Assembly: GCA_037039925.1 (NCBI GenBank)
Contig: JAXRKP010000619.1
Location: forward strand, 110,001 to 174,000
Source of the DNA: Doris montereyensis
Taxonomy: Eukaryota; Mollusca; Gastropoda; Nudibranchia; Dorididae
Direction of reading: 5' to 3'
DNA: 64,000 nt
In this document: one piece after another, positions 1-20,680 of the stretch
Layout of the letters: every line of letters begins with the position of its first letter
How positions within the stretch are numbered: position 1 is the stretch's first letter
The notes under the pieces: generated by a model
Told to the model about the DNA's origin: nothing
The model's input: the letters and a program-made list of their open reading frames with translations, nothing else
The model's database searches: none
Position numbers and translations under genes: made by a program

Positions 1-367
1 TCGTCCTGCTTGTCACCAAGTATACACATGAGTCTACTTCCCTGATGGGTTATCATCAGACTGTGACTGTGGTACTGAAAGTGCAGTTAATCTTCATCAG
101 TTGTCATCCTCGTGTTAATTTTCAACTTTGTCCATGCTGATGTTGTCTCAAGGTGGGGCGGCAACACACGTTTGATGTTTTATCATAGCCAGCCTGTTCG
201 CCGGACTTGTCACCGATAGAACATTTTGGGGATTTCATTGCCAAAGATTTTTAAATCTGCAATATTAAATCCAAAATGCGCATGACCTAGAGTAAGGGGT
301 CATGACCCCAAAAGAGCCATCTTCTTGGGTGATGGAGGGACCAACTGTACATGTATGTGTGCATATT
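1..367. other. No gene seen
   Basis: I see no coding exon, RNA gene or repeat that I can name here. The stretch ends at the left target duplication of the first LINE-A copy. Confidence 0.4.
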
Positions 368-378
368 AATTTGTTTGT
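368..378. repeat. Left target site duplication of LINE-A copy 1
   Basis: AATTTGTTTGT occurs here and again at 6934-6944, directly after the AAGAAAGAAAG tail of the element. This fixes the two ends of the outer insertion. Confidence 0.7.
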
Positions 379-424
379 CTGGGGAGTGGACATGTAAGCA
401 CCTGTACAGGGATTAGGCGGTCCC

Positions 425-590
425 GCCCTCCACGAGTCTCCTGCTGCCTTGCAGGCCGGTCTTGGTTGACCAAAGGCTAAGGGAGTTAATCCTGACCGAA
501 AATAACAACCTGCTGCCTTGCAGGCTGGTTTTGAGCAACCAAAGGCTAAGGGAGTTAACCCTGACAGAAAATAACAAGGCCCGGTAGGGG
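425..590 (+). repeat. Tandem monomers in the 5' UTR of LINE-A copy 1
   Basis: Two units of about 70 bp each contain CTGCTGCCTTGCAGG, then CAAAGGCTAAGGGAGTTAA, then a CTGAC-GAAAATAACAA end. The same units occur in the antisense copy (three, near 6210-6410) and in copy 3 (two, near 15650-15785). Repeated 5' UTR monomers in LINEs are often promoter units; a promoter role here is inference. Confidence 0.7.
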
Positions 591-3172
591 CCTCAAAGTA
601 GCAGCCCCACCATCTACCTAGGGTAATGTGGGCCAATCCCTGCTTATCCAAAAAGCCAAACCGATTGAAAGTGAACTTTCGACGACTCGGGAAGAACACG
701 GACTGTGATTTTGGAACAGGGTATGTTAGAGCAATAAACGGAAAGGAGTTAAAATTAGCAAATGAAATGGAAAATTTCGAAGTAGACACTTTGGCTATCA
801 CAGAAACAAAGCAAAAAGGACAAGGAATGGAAAATGTAGGACCAAATCCTACTTTAATCTTCTCAGGAGTAAATGTCAAAAATGGAGCTAGAGCAGGACT
901 AGGCCTCATACTGCATAAAAGGCAAGAAAAAGCTACTAGAAAGTTGGAAATTTATAAACCGACGGCTATTAGAGGTAAATATTAAACCAAAAGGAATAGG
1001 AATTAAATCAATAATAGAATATGGACTAAACGAAGATGCCACTAAAGAAGAAAAAGATATCTTCGAAAATGATTTACAAATAGCTGCAGACAATCTCAAA
1101 CTCAAACAGGAACTAGTGGTTTTAGGAGATTTAAACGCTAGAGTAGGCAACAATGTCGAAACATCAGGAGGAGTAATAGGTACAGACGGAGAAACAACTT
1201 CTCCAAATGGAGAAAGACTAACAAATTGCTGCCTAAAGAATAATATGAAAATAGCTAACACTTTTTTCCTCATAAAAATATCCACAAATATACAAGACTA
1301 AGTGAAGACATATGTGAAAAGTCAATGATAGACTACATAATAATTAGCAGCTCCCTTTTTTACAGTACAATGGATTCAAGACAAAATAGAGGAGCTGAAA
1401 TATTTAGTAATCATCTCTAGTGATAGTCAAAATAAGATTATTAACTGCAGCAAACAAACAGAAAAGGGAAGAGAAGAAACCTACTCAAACTCAAAATAGA
1501 AGAACTAAATAAACTAGTAAAATAGATATACCAATCCAGAATAAAAAGAATCTATCACTGAACGGCAAATGGATCCGAAAGATAGCACAATAGAAGAAAA
1601 GTGGCAAATGTATAAAGAAACACTACTCAGTCACTGAAGAGGTCTGTGGTAGGAAACAAATGAAAGGAGATGGGAAAAGAACAGCATGGTGGAATGAGAA
1701 CGTCAAGACTAAGATCAAAAGAAAAGAAAGATGCCTTGAAGAAGTACATGCAAACAAAGAGAGCAGAGGATAGGATAGATTACGTGAATAAAAGAACTAT
1801 CGCCAAAGAGGAGTTAGAAAGCAAAGCAGGAACAGTGGGAAGAGTTTGAACGAAGACTTCAAGAAAGCTATCATGGAAATCAAAAGCTTTTCTGGGGAGC
1901 AATAAAGAGCATGAGAAAGATCAAACATGCCCAATACGACAAATGAAGAACGCCAAAGGAGAAATAGTGAAAGGAGACATCGAAATCATGGAAACGTGGA
2001 GAAAGTATTTTTAACAATTACACCTCCAGAACATATGAAACAAGGAGAACAGATCAATAAGTAAGAATAACAAGTAATCGATATGAGACAGCTGAAGGTG
2101 TAGATATCTCAATGGAAGAACTCCAAACTGCTATAGGAAAAGTGAAATCAAGAAAAAGCCCCAAGAGCAGATCAAGTTTATCAGAAATGATTAAAAACCA
2201 AGGACAGAAGCAGACAGACTACTTCATGCAATATGTCAACAAGCATGGAAGTCCAAACAAGTGCCAGACGACTGGAAGAAGGGAACGGTAGTACCAATAC
2301 ACAGGAAGGATCAACTATGGAATGTTCAAACTATAGAGGGATATCACTACTTAACGTAACAGGAAAAGTATATGCAAGAATTCTGTAAATGAGACTACGA
2401 GAAAGTGTAGAGGATCAGATTGAAGAACGCCAGAGTGGATTTGGACCAGGAAGAAGTGTACAAGATCACATATTTACAATTAGACAAATAATAGAAACAT
2501 TCCTTGAGAGAAACATTGACTTGCACCTGCATTTTAGTGAATTGGAAAACGCATTTGAGAATGTGAGGATGGACGAACTATAGCAGTCCTTAAGAGAATA
2601 CAGCGTAGAGCAAAATAGAATAGACGCCATTAACATTTTTTACAAGAAGCCAACATGTGCAGTGAGAATAGCTGGAATGTATCTGAAGAATTTGATGTAG
2701 ATATAGGAGTAAGACAGGGTGGTATCCTATGTCCTCTTTTGTTTATCACACTTATGGATTCAGTCGCAAAGGCATCCTCAAAAATGAAGAACATCAATGT
2801 AGGTATGTGGAAGCTCACACCAGTAAAGTATCAATGCATTCATTTGCTGATGATTTAGTTCTGTTTGGAAAATCAGAAAGGCATCTTCAGTCGAATATCA
2901 ACATGATGAATAATGAACAAAATAAAAAGAGGAATGAGAGTAAACGCAAAGAAAACGAAAACAATGCTAGTAACAAGGGAAGCTAAAACACAAAACTCAA
3001 ATTGGGCAGGAAGAATTTAGAACGAGTTCAAAGCTACAATTACCCAGGAGTAATGATTAACTCAGAGGGGAAACTAAGAGAAGAAATCAGCCAGAGAACC
3101 CAAAAGGCAAGTGCAATATATAACCATCTAGAAAGGCATTTGTAGTTAAACAAGAATTGTCAACAAAAACCA

Positions 3173-3186
3173 AAATGGCAGTATAC
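3173..3186. repeat. Target site duplication of the nested LINE-A copy 2
   Basis: AAATGGCAGTATAC is present here and at 6455-6468. It is part of the C-terminal coding region of the host LINE (around Met-Ala-Val-Tyr), so deleting 3187-6468 rejoins that coding sequence. Confidence 0.85.
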
Positions 3187-6100
3187 TTTCTTTCTTTCTT
3201 TATCACCTCCCATTCTACTTTCCGGTGTATGGGTTTTAGATGCCCGAAATGATCTTTCTCCAGGATGCCCTGTCCTAAAATATTCTGTTTCCTTCCGTGA
3301 AAGTTAAATTTCTCTGCGTTAATGCCTCTTTTATATCTTCTTCCCATTTTCTCCGAGGTCTGCCTTTTGGTCTTTTATAGCTATTCTATTGTCATTCATT
3401 TTATTGACATGCCTTAACCATCTCAGTTGATTCATCCCTATCTTAGTTTTTATGCTATCTGCTTTGGTTTGATCTCTTGTTGTTGTGTTTCTGATTTTGT
3501 CTCTTTTAGTTTTCCCTACTACTCTTAGTAGATATTTCATTTCAGTTGCCTGCACTCTACTGTATTCCCTACTGTCTAAGGTCCCGATTTCACTGCCATA
3601 GAGGAGAGTAGGACAATAAACTGTGTTGTAAACTGCCATTTTGGTTTTTGTTGACAATTCTTATTTCCCTACAAATGCCTTTCCTAGATGGTTATATATT
3701 GCACTTGCCTTTTTTGGATTCTCTGGCTGATTTCTTCTCTTAGTTTTTCCTTCTGAGTTAACCATTACTCTAGGTTATTGCAGCTTTGAACTTGTTCTAA
3801 ATTCTCCCTGCCCAATTTAAGATTTTGTGTTTTAGCTTCCCTGGTTACTGGCATTGTTTTTGTTTTCTTTGCATTTACTCTCATTCCGCTTATATTTAAT
3901 TCATTATTCATTATGTTGATATTTGACTGGATGTCCGTTTTTGATTTTCCATGCAGAACTAAATCATCAGTAAATGAAAGCATTGATACATTTACTAGTT
4001 TGAGCTTCCACATACCTACATTCATTTCTTCATTTTTGAGGATGCCTTTGCGACTGAATCCATAAATGTGATAAACAAAAGAGGACTCAGGAACAACCTT
4101 GTCTTTCTCCTATATCTACATCAAATTGTTCAGATATGATTACATCTACTCTCACTGCACATGTTTGTTTATTGTAAACACTTTTAATGGCTTCTATTAA
4201 ATTTTGCTCTACATTGTATTCTTTTAAGGAATGCCATAATGCGTCCCTCCTCATAGTGTCAAATGTCTTTTCTAAGTCAATAAAACACAGGTGCAAGTCA
4301 ATGTTTCTCTCAAGGAATGTTTCTATTATTTGTCTAATTGTAAATATGTGATCTTGTACATTTCTTCCTGGTCTAAATACACTCTGGTGTTCTTCAATCT
4401 GATCCCCTACTTTTTCTCTTAGTCTCATTTACAGAATCCTGGTACATTAAGTAGTGATATCCCTCTATAGTTTGAGCATTCCATAGTTGATCCTTTCTTG
4501 TGTATTGGTACTACCGTTCCCTTCTTCCAGTCGTCTGGCACCTGTTTGGACTTCCATGCTTGTTGACATATTGCATGTAGTAGTTTCTCTGCCTCTGTCC
4601 CTTGGTTTTTAATCATTTCTGGATAAACTTGATCTGCTCCTGGGACCTTTTCTAATTTCATTTTTCTTATAGCTGTATAGAGTTCTTCCATTGAGATATC
4701 TACATCTTTAGCTCTCTCATCTCGATTACTTGTTACTTTTAATATTTGATCTTTACTCCTTGTTTTATATGTTTGGAGGGATTATGTAATTGTTAAAAAA
4801 TACTTTCTCCACGTTTCCATGATTTCGTTGTCTTCTTTCATTATTTCTCCTTTGGCGTTCTTTATTGGTCATATTGGGCATGCTTTGGTCTTTGTCATGC
4901 TCTTCATTGCTCCCCAGAACAGCTTTTGATTTCATTGATAGCTTTCTTGAAGTCTTTGTCCAAACTCTTCCCACTGTTCCTGTGTTGCAAGTATTTCTTC
5001 CAAGCATCCTTCTTTTCTTTGATCTTAGTCTTGACTTTCTTATTCCACCATGCTCTTCTTTTCCTATCTCCTTTAATTTGTTTCCTACCACAGACTTCTT
5101 CAGTACAACTGAGGAGTGTTTCTTTATATATTTGCCACTTTTCTTCTATTGTGCTTTCCTTCAGACCCATCTGCCTTTCACTGATAGATCTTTTTATCCT
5201 GGATTGGTATATCTGTTTTACTATTGGTTTATTTAGTTCTACTATTTTGAGTTTAGCTGCTTTTTTTCTCTTTCCTTTTATGTTTGTTTTCTTCAGTTAA
5301 TAATTTCAGTTTGGCTATCACTAAATGATGATTTCTAAATATTTCAGCTCTTCTGCTTAATCTAGCATCCATTGTACTGTAAAGGGAGCTGCTAATTATT
5401 ATGTGGTCTATCATTAACTTTTCACATCTGTCTTCATTTAGTTTTTTATATTTGTGGATATCTTTATGAGGAAAAAAAAGTGTTAGCTATTGTCATGTTA
5501 TTTTTTAGGCAAAAATCTATTAGTCTCTCTCCATTTGGAAAAGTTGTACTCTCTTCTTCTTTACCTTTTACTCCTCCTGATGTTTCTATATTGTTACATA
5601 CTCTAGCGTTTAAATCTCCTAAAACCATTAATTCCTGTTTTGGTTTGAGATTTGTCTCCAGCTATTTGCAAATCATTTTTGAAGATATATTTTTCTTCTT
5701 TGGCGGCATCTTCAGTTTGTCCATAAGCTATTAATAATTTAATTTCTCTTCCGTTTGGTTTAATATTCACCTCTAATAGTCGTGGGCTTACAAATTTCCA
5801 ACTTTCTAGTAGCTTTTTCTTGCCTTTTATGCATTAGGAGGTCTACTCCTGCTCTAGCGCTATCTTTGACATCTACTCCTGAGAAGATTAAAGTAGGATT
5901 TGGTCCTACATTTTCTATTCCTTGTCCTTTTTTTCTTTGTTTCTGTAATAGCCAAAATATCTACTTTGAATTTTTCCATTCCTTCAGCTAATTCTAACTC
6001 CTTTCCCTTAATTGCTCTAACATTCCATGTTCTAAAAATCATAGTCCGTGGTCTTTTCCAGAGTCGTCTTCGAAAGTTCAAGCCGGGTGTATCATTCTAC

Positions 6101-6454
6101 ATATTACTTTGAATCCGTTTGGTTTTTGGATAAGCAGGGGTTGGCCCACTGTACCCTAGGTAGATGATGGGGCTGTCACTTTGAGGCCCCTTACCGGGCT
6201 TTGTTGCTTTATGTCAGGAGTAACTCCTTTAGCCTTAAGTCATTCAAGACCAGCATGTAAGGCAAGACCTGTCAGGGTTAACTCCCTTAGCCTTAGGTCA
6301 GTCAAGACTGGCCTGCAAGGGAGCAGGTTGTTTTCTTTCAGAGTTAACTCCCTTAGCTTTTGGTCAGCCAAGACCTGCCTGCAAGGCAGCAGGAGACTCG
6401 TGGAGGGCGGGGTTATCTACTCCCCGTACAGGTGCTTACCTGTCCACTGCCTGG
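3187..6454 (-). mobile_element. LINE-A copy 2, full length, inserted antisense into copy 1
   Basis: This 3,268-bp element reads right to left: 5' UTR monomers (6454 to about 6110), endonuclease (TWNVRAIKG and DILAITETKK near 6060-5950), then reverse transcriptase in two overlapping frames (about 4691-4087, with HKKGSTMECSNYRGISLLN, FIDLEKTFD and a QGCS end). It continues with the catalytic block as SFTDDLVLHGKS (near 3970) and the C-terminal part (MAVYNTVYCPTLLYGSE near 3640; NQLRWLRHVNKMN near 3420). The tail is a GATAAAGAAAGAAA run. The 14-bp sequence AAATGGCAGTATAC flanks it at 3173-3186 and 6455-6468. FADD has become FTDD and the frame breaks several times, so the copy is probably not active as read, though single-base assembly errors could account for some breaks. 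Confidence 0.85.
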
Positions 6455-6933
6455 AAATGGCAGTATACAACACAGTTTATTGTCCTACTCTCCTCTATGG
6501 CAGTGAAACCTGGACCTTAGACAGTAGGAAATACAGTAGAGTACAAGCAGCCGAAATGAAATATCTAAGAAGAGTAGTAATGAAAACTAAAATAGACAAA
6601 ATCAGAAACACAACAATAAGAGATCAAACCAAAGCAGATAGCATAAAAACTAAGATAGAAATGAATCAACTGAGATGGTTTGGGCATGTTAATAGAATGA
6701 ATGACAATAGAATAGCTAAATCAGTATACAGTGCTAAAACTCAAAGTAAAAGACCAAAAGACAGACCTCGGAGAAAGTGGGAAGAAGATATAAAAGAGGC
6801 ATTAACGCAAAGAAATTTAACTTTCACGGAAGGAAACAGAAAATGTCAGAACAGGGCAGCCTGGAGAAAAAATTATTTTGGGCATCTAAACCCATACACC
6901 GGAAGGTAGAATTGGAGAGATCAAGAAAGAAAG
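6455..6933 (+). mobile_element. LINE-A copy 1, 3' part
   Basis: Continues the outer copy after the nested insertion, with a long open frame through [32 protein letters not shown] and RPRRKWEEDIKEAL, ending at GHLNPYTGR (stop near 6907). This is the usual C-terminal region of APE-type LINE proteins. The 3' end is a short GAAA-type run followed by the right target duplication at 6934-6944. Without the insert, copy 1 would be about 3,273 bp, almost the same as copy 2, so both look full length. Confidence 0.8.
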
Positions 6934-6944
6934 AATTTGTTTGT

Positions 6945-7709
6945 TTTTAAGAAGCTAATACATCCTTCTAATTAAGTACACAAGTAAATCAATCATCGTT
7001 AATAAACATTTTGTTGTTGTTGTTATTTTGTTATTAGTCTTTTAAATTTTAAGATAACGTATCTGCGATATTAAAACTTAGTTACGTACGTTTTCAGAGG
7101 GTTTATAAAGGTGGGAATCATGATACTGCTGAAAGGGGTTACGTACTGGGAAAGTTTGGGAAACCTTGGTCTAGAAGAAGCATCCATTCGTGAACGGAAT
7201 CAAATTCCACAACAAACGATTGTAAACCTCACGCAATGGACTTTATCAAGAGAAAGAAAAAGATCCTGACTTACCAATGTTGTAGACTGAATTCTACAAG
7301 TTTGTTGGAAGAACATACATGCCTCCCATCAACTGAAGTATGCATTGAGCGTTAAAAAAGGAATGAAGGAACGTAAAACTAAGTTAAGCCATCTTGAACA
7401 TGTTTATTGACACAAACTGAAGTTCGTTATTGTGGCGTAGAGTTAAGAGTTCCATTCTTCTTCAGTGTGTCCCTCGTATCGCGGGTAGCCGGCAGTAGTG
7501 AAATGTCTAGCCGGATGGCGTCAGTTGTCAACAGAGGTCACAAGATCGCTATAACTGTATGAAGGGAAAGAACAAGATTCTGACTCCCTAATGTTGTATA
7601 ACAAAATTTACAACTCTGTTAGAATAAAATTAATATCCCCCTCCCCTCTCCCCCCTCCCCCATGAACTAAAGTATGTACTGAACATTTTAAAAAATAAAA
7701 AAAGGTGAA
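6945..7709. other. No gene seen; probably 3' flank of the methyltransferase gene
   Basis: No coding exon is visible. On the minus strand an AATAAA lies at 7403-7408, about 300 bp past the stop of the methyltransferase gene, and may be its poly(A) signal. A C-rich tract lies near 7639-7662. Confidence 0.35.
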
Positions 7710-14647
<6,938 letters not shown>

Positions 14648-14759
14648 TATACCACTCAAAAAGTTGCAGTGACCAAATACTTTAATAAATAAATGACTTA
14701 AAAACACTCCGTCTGAAAGAGAATAGAATAGAAGGGATCTCTCCTTTATCAGCATAATA

Positions 14760-15576
14760 CAGCGTAAAAATAAGTTTTTGTTCTTTTCTTTCTTCTAAGG
14801 TTTGGAATTGCAGGTGATATAATATCATAAAGAATAAGAGACTAATTTAGTCAAGACTTGCCATACAGTCAATAAACAGACATTGTAATCAAAAGACAAA
14901 GATATAAAAAATGTTAAAAACAACATTGCCTATGAATGTCCTTCACCTACAATATATGAGAAGAACATAGATAAAGTGAGAGATGTTAGAGGGGCCAAAA
15001 CATCAACTGAAGGGGAAAGAATGTATAATTCTGTGTTCATGATAGTGATAGTAGAGAAAATGATACAGAAATGGTGACAAATAACGAACGGGAACAGGTA
15101 TAGTAACTACCGATTCTTAAAAAAATATACATATAACAAGTCTTTTCAAGGGAGACTAAAGATGATCCCATCTAACTTGTGAGAACACAGATTACTTTTC
15201 CAGCACATGTAATTGTGCTGCTCTAGCATTTTGCGGTGCAATTGCTCAAGAAGATGAAGAAAGATAATATGTATTCTTACAAACTAATAAAGGACAGAAT
15301 TGTTGTCATCGCTGTATAATTATCTAACTTTAAAAAATAACTTTATATTTTATTTTGTGGCCTGGATTTGTGGCTGGCTCTGTGGCACGTGCCTTATTTG
15401 TCTAAAAGTTAATCAAGGTATACTTGGAATGGCAATAACACTAGCACCGAAGATGATTGAAAGAAAACACGTACCTTTGGTCTGGTCGGCGTACAGAATG
15501 AGAATGAGAGCGATTTTGTTTCTGATCTTTATATTTATCTCGATGTAAACTACGTGCCATGGAATATCATAAGATC
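14760..15576. other. Upstream region of the methyltransferase gene, no gene seen
   Basis: No exon or repeat can be named. The promoter of the minus-strand methyltransferase gene should lie at the left end of this stretch, but I see no clear core promoter element. Confidence 0.35.
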
Positions 15577-15590
15577 ATTAACTCATTAAC

Positions 15591-16764
15591 CCGGGCAGTG
15601 GACATGTAAGCACATGTACGGGGGATAAGGCGATCCGCCTTCCACGAGTCTCTTGCTGCCTTGCAGGTGGGTCTTGGTTGACCAGACTAAGGGAGTTAAC
15701 ACTGACAGAAAACAACCTGCTGGCTTGCAGGCTAGTTTGGTCAACAAAAGAATAAGGGAGTTACCCTGACAGAAAATAACAAGGCCCAGGAGGGGGGCCT
15801 TATGGTGGCAGCCCCACCATCTACCTAGGGTACAGTGGGCTAATCCCCCTGCTTATCCAAAACTAAATGTCGCAAAGGCTCAAAAATGAAGAAAATCAAT
15901 GTAGGTATGTGGAAGCTCAAACCAGTAAATGTATCAATGCTTTCATTTGCTGATGATTTAGTTCTGTTTGGAAAATCAAAAACGGACATCCAGTCAAATA
16001 TCAACATGATGAATAATTCATTAAATAAGAGAGGAATGAGAGCAAATGCAAAGAAAACCAAAACAATGCTAGTAACTTGGGAAGCTAAAACATCTTAAAT
16101 TGGGCAGGAGAATTTAGAACAAGTTCAAAGCTACAATTATCTAGAAGAAGTAGAAGTAAAATGATTAACTCAGGAGGAAAACTAAGAGAAAAAATCAGCC
16201 AGAGAATCAAAAGGCAAGTGCAATATATAACCATCTAGGAAAGGCATTTGTAGGTAAACAAGAATTGTCAACAAAAACCAAAATGGCAGTATACAACACA
16301 GTTTATTGTCTTACTCCCCTCTATAGCATGTGACCTTACACAGTAAGGAACACAGTAGAGTACAGGCAGCTGAAATAAAATACCTAAGAAGAGTAGTAGG
16401 AAAAACTATAAGAGACAAAATCAGAAACACAACAATAGGAGATCAAACCAAAGCAGATGGCATTAAAACTAAGAGTAAGATAGAAATAAATCAACTGAGA
16501 TGGTTTGGGCATGTTAACAGAATGAATGACAATAGAATAGCTTAATCAGTATACAGTGCTAAAACAAGGTGAAGACCAAAAGGCAGACCTCGGAGAAAGT
16601 GGGGAAAAGATATAAAAGGCATTTAAGCAAAGAAATTTAACTTTCACGGAAGGAAACAGAACATTTTAGGACAGGGCATCCTGGAGAAAGATCATTTCAG
16701 GCATCTAAACCCATACTCATACACTGGAAGGTAGAATGGAAACTGATAAGAAAAGAAAGAAAGA
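15591..16764 (+). mobile_element. LINE-A copy 3, internally deleted, with target duplications
   Basis: The 1,174-bp copy starts with the LINE-A 5' UTR, including two monomers (about 15591-15860). It then jumps directly into the reverse transcriptase just before KINVGMWKLKPVNVSMLSF; about 2.1 kb of endonuclease and early reverse transcriptase are missing. SFADDLVLFGKSKTDIQ (near 15950) and [13 protein letters not shown] (near 16500) are clear. The tail is GATAAGAAAAGAAAGAAAG. Both flanks carry ATTAACTCATTAAC (15577-15590 and 16765-16778), so it sits as one complete insertion. Confidence 0.85.
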
Positions 16765-16778
16765 ATTAACTCATTAAC

Positions 16779-18570
<1,792 letters not shown>

Positions 18571-18572
18571 AT

Positions 18573-18800
18573 AAATTAATGTACATGTCATGTAATGGGA
18601 GAAGGCTATTGAAAGAGAAATTAATGTACATGTCATGTAATGGGAGGAGCCTATTGAAAGAGAAATTAATGTACATATCATGTAATGGGAGGAGGCTATT
18701 GAAAGAGAAATTAATGTACATGTCATGTAATGGGAAGAGGCTATTGAAAGAGAAATTAATGTACATGTCATGTAATGTGAAGATGCTATTGAAAGAGAAA
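18573..18800. repeat. 45-bp tandem repeat, five copies
   Basis: The unit begins AAATTAATGTACATGTCATG and continues TAATGGGAGAAGGCTATTGAAAGAG. Copies differ by a few bases. Because 45 is a multiple of three, several frames stay open on both strands (for example MYMSCNGRRLLKEKL repeated), which is not evidence of a protein. Confidence 0.9.
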
Positions 18801-19170
18801 TTGAATTGCTAGAACTAGAAAGGAATGGCGTTGGGCGAGGACATACATTGAGAAAGCAAGGGGCGAGCATCACAAGATACAGCCTCGTTGCAACTATAGG
18901 ATTAAAAAAAAAGAAAGAGAGATCAACCTATAGGCAAATGGAAATCAAAAGATACAAACAAAATCTCTTGATCCAAGTGCTACATATCGGTGTCGGGGCA
19001 TATCCCCGTCGACCTGAACAGGCCAGCTAGAAAATACGTATTTTTAATCAGACGAATTATATCCAACCACATTACATTTACAACCTGCCCAAAACAACTA
19101 CCTGTCCATAACGACTACTTTGGTCTATGACTATGATCATTATGGCCAGGTTGGACTGTACGAATTATTA

Positions 19171-19420
19171 CGCCTAAGGGGACTCGATAGTCCAGCGGCA
19201 TTGTCCCGCCTCTTGACCAAAATGTCGTGGGTTCAAGATCCAGTAGGTTGAAAAAGTTTCTCGAGTTCTTTTCAAGTAAAACCTAACCCTCTGATCCAGG
19301 TATCTGGAACGTCACCTAAAATAGACACTTCATTTACTTTAATCCCCTTTGCCCGTTTCTTCTCTAAATTAGATCTCGGCCAGCCTGTGGCAGTTTCAGA
19401 CACACTCACACACACACACA
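19171..19420 (+). repeat. tRNA-related SINE-like sequence
   Basis: GTCCAGCGGCATTGTCCCGCC followed by GTGGGTTCAAGATCC resembles the A and B boxes of a tRNA-derived SINE. The rest of the region has no cloverleaf with a proper acceptor stem, so I do not call a tRNA. A CA repeat follows at about 19403. Confidence 0.35.
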
Positions 19421-20235
19421 CGCAATGATCAAACAAAGGCAGTGTTGCCAAGTTTGAACATTCAAAATGAGGTACACTGGGAGGTCAAAGTAGTCAAACA
19501 AGGGACACTGAGAGTGAAACTGACAGATGTATTTGATCAATTCATAGATGTGAGCGCAGAATAGGCTATTCTCCCATTCACACACCTAGCTACTATTACT
19601 AACTTTTGTATTAATTTAAATATAAATTTTAAATTTTTCTCTGGATTTCAGTTTGTTTCAGGAGTAGCTAGGATATACCAAGGACACAAAAACAATAGGA
19701 ATGATAAACAATCTAGAGTCTAATTTAGATTAGATCCAATGCACCAATATGTAATAAAGTATATATTTCGATAAGCCATGGTTCTTGATTCAGCCACACC
19801 TCTTTAGTCCAAAGATTAATTACAGTATAAACTGAAAGAGAAAGTTATATCACTAGGTAGAAGTAGGAGTCTCAACTATAATGTCCTATCAGTCTTCACT
19901 GAAGTGTCCTCTAACAGTTTTTAAATAAAATAAAATAAATGTTTTAGGTCACAAACTGTGCTTGGCAGAGTTGGCCAAAACGACAGTTGTAGCTAATTTG
20001 TAAGCCTTCAGAAGGGTTGGCGATGGATTCCATTGAAAGCAAGGGCGAATGTCTTGCTTCAATAGGAAATGCCGGTTAAGTCGATGTTCAAGGGATCTTG
20101 ACTAAACGATCGACTTGCAGTTGCATAAAAAAATCGATGTATGTGATTTTGTGTGAGTAATCTCCCTTTAACATGGTTGATTTGAGGGAGTCGATATCAA
20201 TGCTAATTGGTCTCAGATATTATAAGATAAGCACA

Positions 20236-20520
20236 AATCAGGGAAGTATGTGTCGGTGGCCAAGTGGCTAAGCTGCCAGACTTAGGACCGGGGTTCGAGT
20301 CCTACCAAAGCCTAGTTCCAACGTTGAGTTCCTTAGGAAAGATACAAAACACATTTTCCAAACTCGACACAGGTGCAAATAGGTACACATGTACAACCAC
20401 TAGCTTGGGAGTTAAGATCTGCGTCAGACTAGCAGTAGCAGTAGCAGCCTGCCCAGGGAAAGTTGGAATAATCTCCGGGCGCTATGCGTCGTAAAGTCCT
20501 TAGTAGAGGAACTTCACTTC
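20236..20520 (+). repeat. tRNA-derived SINE-like element
   Basis: The head has an A-box-like TGGCCAAGTGGCT and a B box GGGTTCGAGTCC about 28 bases apart. A body follows with TTCCTTAGGAAAGATAC and CAGGTGCAAATAGGTAC, then CCGGGCGCTATGCG near the 3' end. The body resembles the sequence at 49160-49450. A-box and B-box promoters are used by RNA polymerase III. Confidence 0.45.
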
Positions 20521-20680
20521 CTTACTTACTCAAGTCACAGAAACTTCCATTTGATTCATAGATCAAACCCTAACGTTTTTACCAAGAATGGTGTACGCGA
20601 ATAGCGATAAGTCCAGTAATACATGTACTGGTTATCACCTGCGACCTTGAAACAAATCAATAATCATGTAGCGTAGCGTA

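Larger units (their letters stand above)
379..3186 (+). mobile_element. LINE-A copy 1, 5' part (APE endonuclease and reverse transcriptase, broken)
   Basis: Non-LTR retrotransposon whose product would nick DNA and reverse transcribe its own RNA at the nick. A repeated 5' UTR (about 379-690) is followed by a degraded endonuclease (DTLAITETKQKG near 790; ARAGLGLILHKRQ near 890) and a reverse transcriptase (near 2390-2880, ending in SFADDLVLFGKS). The first catalytic block reads FSELENAF, where the antisense copy has FIDLEKTF, so one catalytic Asp has become Glu. Several frameshifts and stops make it inactive as written. The element is bounded by an 11-bp duplication, AATTTGTTTGT at 368-378 and 6934-6944. 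It is interrupted at 3186 by copy 2 and resumes at 6455. I did not settle the clade; RTE or CR1/Jockey relatives are possible. Confidence 0.8.

Noticed and set aside
265..909. Minus-strand protein of 214 residues
   Set aside because: Antisense reading of the LINE-A 5' UTR monomers and endonuclease; the repeats explain its repeated peptide.
4865..5300. Hydrophobic plus-strand open frames suggesting a membrane protein
   Set aside because: They are the antisense of LINE-A copy 2 coding sequence (Lys/Glu-rich on the true strand).
18573..18800. CRISPR-like array
   Set aside because: The units are back-to-back 45-bp repeats with no unique spacers, and the organism is a eukaryote.
20250..20330. 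Functional tRNA gene
   Set aside because: A and B boxes are present, but no complete acceptor stem or anticodon arm that I can fold, and the sequence continues into a SINE body.
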